DNA of 33,361 nt from Anaerolineae bacterium. GTDB lineage: Bacteria; Chloroflexota; Anaerolineae; Aggregatilineales; Aggregatilineaceae. How positions within the stretch are numbered: position 1 is the stretch's first letter; each line of letters opens with the position of its first letter. The stretch is taken from contig JAOSJP010000001.1 in NCBI GenBank assembly GCA_027494015.1, positions 903,844 to 937,204 on the forward strand. Direction: 5' to 3'. Below are positions 31,071 to 33,361 of this stretch, in pieces. The position numbers and the translations under genes were made by a program. The notes under the pieces are model-generated. The model ran no database searches, was not told the origin of the DNA, and saw nothing but the letters and a program-made list of their open reading frames with translations.

Positions 31071-32081
31071 ATGCCCGAACAGATACGCATTGCCCTGCCC
31101 AGCAAAGGGCGCATGGAAGGCGAGACGCTCGACTTCCTGGCCGAATGCGGGCTGCGCGTGCACAAGCCCAACCCCCGCCAGTACACGGCGACGCTGCCCG
31201 CGCTGCCGGACGTGCTGCTGCTTTTCCAGCGCGCCCGCGACATCCCGCTCAGCGTGGCCTCTGGCGACGTGGACCTGGGCATTACCGGCTACGATGCCCT
31301 GTACGAGATGCTCAACGGCGAGGCGGACCAGGTGATCGTCATCCACGAGGCGCTCGGCTATGGCGAGTGCCAGTTGGTGCTGGCCGTGCCGGAGAGCTGG
31401 GAAGGCGTGACCACCGTGGCCGACCTGGCCCGGCGGGGCGCGGGGGCTGAGCTGCGCGTCGCCACCAAGTACGCCCGCAGCGTCAGCCGCTTCCTGGCCG
31501 CGCGCGGCGTGCCCCATGTGCGCGTCGTCAGCGCGGACGGGGCGCTGGAGTCCGCGCCCATCGTCGGTTATGCCGACTTCATCGCCGACATCAGCAGCAC
31601 GGGCACCACCCTGCGCGAGAATCGCCTGCGTGCCCTCGAAGACGGCACCATCGTCACCTCGCAGGCGATTCTGATCGGCAACCGGGCGGCGCTGGCAGCG
31701 CGCCCCGCCGTGCTGGCGGCGACGCGCCAGATGCTCGAATTTATCGAGGCGCACCTGCGCGCGCGCGGCCAGTACATGATCTTCGCCAACATGCGCGGCG
31801 CGTCGGCGGAAGAGGTGGCCGCGTCTGTCTTCAGTCAGCCCGACCTGGGCGGCTTGCAGGGGCCGACCATCGCGCCGATGATCACCCGCCAGGGGGCCGG
31901 GCAGTGGTGGGCGATCAACATCGTGGCCCACGCGCGCAAGCTGTACGAGGTCATCCGCCAGATTCGCGCCATCGGCGGCAGCGGCGTGGTGGTCACGCCG
32001 GTGACCTATATCTTCGAGGAAGCGCCGGAGCGTTACCAACGCCTGCTTTCTGCCCTGAACGGAGAGGACGTATTTTTATGA
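31071..32081 (+). CDS. hisG: ATP phosphoribosyltransferase, long form
   Basis: This 336-residue enzyme condenses ATP and PRPP, the committing step of histidine synthesis. The N-terminal catalytic domains show RIALPSKGRMEGETLDFL, SGDVDLGITGYDAL, LRVATKYARSVSRFL and the PRPP-binding ADFIADISSTGTTLRENRL. The last 100 residues form the regulatory HisG_C domain (GPTIAPMI...WWAINIVAHARKLYEVIRQIRAIGGSGVVVTPVTYIFEE). This makes it the long, histidine-inhibited form that needs no HisZ. The length exceeds the E. coli form (299) because of an extra internal segment. GGAG lies upstream of the ATG. The stop overlaps hisD by four bases. Confidence 0.94.
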   Translation: MPEQIRIALPSKGRMEGETLDFLAECGLRVHKPNPRQYTATLPALPDVLLLFQRARDIPLSVASGDVDLGITGYDALYEMLNGEADQVIVIHEALGYGECQLVLAVPESWEGVTTVADLARRGAGAELRVATKYARSVSRFLAARGVPHVRVVSADGALESAPIVGYADFIADISSTGTTLRENRLRALEDGTIVTSQAILIGNRAALAARPAVLAATRQMLEFIEAHLRARGQYMIFANMRGASAEEVAASVFSQPDLGGLQGPTIAPMITRQGAGQWWAINIVAHARKLYEVIRQIRAIGGSGVVVTPVTYIFEEAPERYQRLLSALNGEDVFL

Positions 32082-33361
32082 GCACGCTGCGCATCTACGA
32101 TGACCTGAACGAGGCCCGCGCCGCTATCCTGCGCCGCGACTCGCTGCGCGACATCCCCGTTCCCGCCTGGCTGGGCGACAGCCTGGCCGCCCTCTTCGGC
32201 GAGCCGCTGACGCCCGACGAAGCGGTGCGGCGCATCGTCCGCAGCGTGCGCGAGCGCGGCGACGCGGCGCTGCGCGACTGGAACGCGCGCATTGACGGGG
32301 CGCAGACCGACGCGCTGGCTGTGCCAGAAGACGAAATCGCGGCGGCGCTCGACGCCATCCCCGCCGAAGTCGCCGACGCGCTGCGCTACGCCGCCGGGCG
32401 CATCCGCCGCTTCCACGAGAAGCAGCCGGTCACCGGCTGGATGGACGCGACGCGCGAAGGGTCGCTGGGGCAGCTCATCCGCCCGGTGGACTCGGTCGGC
32501 GTCTACGTGGCGGGCGGGACAGCGCCGCTGCCCTCGTCGCTGCTGATGAGCGCCATCCCCGCGCAGGTGGCGGGCGTGCGCGAGATCGTCGTCATCACGC
32601 CGCCCGGTCGCGGGACGGGGGCCGTCCCGCCGGTGATCCTGGCGGCGGCGGCGGTCTGCGGGCTGACAAAGGTGGTGCGCGTCGGCGGGGCGCAGGCGAT
32701 TGCGGCCCTGGCCTATGGCACGGAGAGCGTGCCGCGCGTGGCCAAGATCGTCGGGCCGGGCAACCTGTTCGTCACCCTGGCCAAGCAGCAGGTCTACGGC
32801 GACGTAGGCCTTGACGGGCTGCCGGGGCCGACCGAGACGATGGTCATCGCCGACGAGAGCGCCGACCCCGCCCTGGCTGCCGCCGACCTGCTGGCGCAGG
32901 CCGAGCACGACGTATTGGCTTCGGCCATCCTGGTCACGCCGAGCCGCGCCCTGGCCGGGCGCGTGGCGGCGGAGATCGAGCGGCGCGTGCCCGCGCTCAG
33001 CCGGGCGGAGATCATCGCCCAGTCGCTGAGCAGCCGCAGCGGCGCGGTGATCGTGCGCGATCTCGACGAGGCGTTCGCCGTCGCCAACGACTACGCCGCC
33101 GAGCACCTGTGCCTGCTGGTCGCCAATCCCTGGGACTGGGCCGGGCACGTGCGCAACGCGGGCGGCGTCTTCCTGGGCGAGGCTTCCTTCGAGGTGCTGG
33201 GCGATTATGTGGCCGGGCCGTCGCACGTCATGCCCACCGGCGGCACGGCGCGCTTTGCCTCGCCGCTGAACGTGCTGGATTTCGTTAAGATCACCAGTCT
33301 GGTGGGGTTGGAAGCGCACGCGGCGTCTGAACTTAGCGAAATGGCGGCGGTGCTGGCCCGC
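32078..33361 (+). CDS. hisD: Histidinol dehydrogenase, 3' end cut by the window
   Basis: At least 428 codons are open to the last base of the window. The enzyme oxidises histidinol to histidine in two NAD+ steps. Visible features are VGVYVAGGTAPLPSSLLM, RVGGAQAIAALAYGT, VAKIVGPGN, Zn ligands in LLAQAEHDVLAS (Gln, His), the catalytic pair Glu-His in YAAEHLCLL, and GDYVAGPSHVMPTGGTARF with the Asp ligand. The C-terminal His ligand and perhaps 10-20 residues lie beyond 33361. The ATG overlaps the hisG stop (ATGA, 32078-32081). The pair is controlled by the leader at 30886-31030. Confidence 0.94.
   Translation, partial: MSTLRIYDDLNEARAAILRRDSLRDIPVPAWLGDSLAALFGEPLTPDEAVRRIVRSVRERGDAALRDWNARIDGAQTDALAVPEDEIAAALDAIPAEVADALRYAAGRIRRFHEKQPVTGWMDATREGSLGQLIRPVDSVGVYVAGGTAPLPSSLLMSAIPAQVAGVREIVVITPPGRGTGAVPPVILAAAAVCGLTKVVRVGGAQAIAALAYGTESVPRVAKIVGPGNLFVTLAKQQVYGDVGLDGLPGPTETMVIADESADPALAAADLLAQAEHDVLASAILVTPSRALAGRVAAEIERRVPALSRAEIIAQSLSSRSGAVIVRDLDEAFAVANDYAAEHLCLLVANPWDWAGHVRNAGGVFLGEASFEVLGDYVAGPSHVMPTGGTARFASPLNVLDFVKITSLVGLEAHAASELSEMAAVLAR

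Overview
The window is GC-rich, densely coded bacterial chromosome. It is most likely from a Chloroflexota member (Anaerolineae-like). That is inferred from the protein repertoire, the abundant intergenic palindromic repeats, and a Gram-positive-type LexA box (CGAAC-N4-GTTC), a box type I recall being described for a green non-sulfur bacterium. No rRNA or tRNA is present to settle the taxonomy.

Region 1 (1-17913) is a large carbohydrate or sugar-acid catabolic locus around a divergent regulatory centre at 8459-8784. The leftward operon encodes a Gfo/Idh oxidoreductase, an acetolactate-synthase-like ThDP enzyme, a two-subunit transketolase, an RpiB/LacAB-like isomerase (frameshifted) and an MmsA-type CoA-acylating aldehyde dehydrogenase. 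The last codons of the dehydrogenase gene are fused to an IS982-like transposase fragment. An IclR regulator lies upstream of this operon. Three copies of a 17-bp operator candidate (GTTGT-N7-RCAAC) overlap its own promoter, a divergent promoter, and the region just before the Gfo/Idh gene. The rightward operon encodes a GntR/FadR regulator, an M24 peptidase-like protein, a second Gfo/Idh enzyme, a BKACE (DUF849) enzyme, an SDR, a CUT1 ABC sugar importer (binding protein and two permeases) and an aldo/keto reductase. No sugar kinase or aldolase was seen, which suggests a non-phosphorylative or transketolase-based route for an unidentified imported substrate.

Region 2 (17914-23671) holds housekeeping and regulatory genes. 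These are a radical SAM/helix-hairpin-helix putative DNA-repair protein whose promoter contains a LexA box, peptide deformylase, alanine racemase, a stand-alone receiver protein and an OmpR-type response regulator broken by a one-base frameshift. The intergenic gaps carry several palindromic repeats.

Region 3 (23672-26722) is one large class A penicillin-binding protein with C-terminal Ig-like modules, followed by a repeat-filled gap.

Region 4 (27077-33361) holds two histidine-biosynthesis blocks. hisF-hisI-hisE run leftward. A small PLDc_N-like membrane protein and an ABC-2 type exporter run rightward. Then comes a his leader with a near-consensus promoter, a His-codon-containing leader peptide whose start codon falls at the predicted +1, an antiterminator/terminator pair, and hisG-hisD. 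hisD runs off the window end.

The most notable items are the unassigned catabolic locus with its operator set, the his attenuator, the LexA-controlled radical SAM gene, and the two single-base homopolymer frameshifts.
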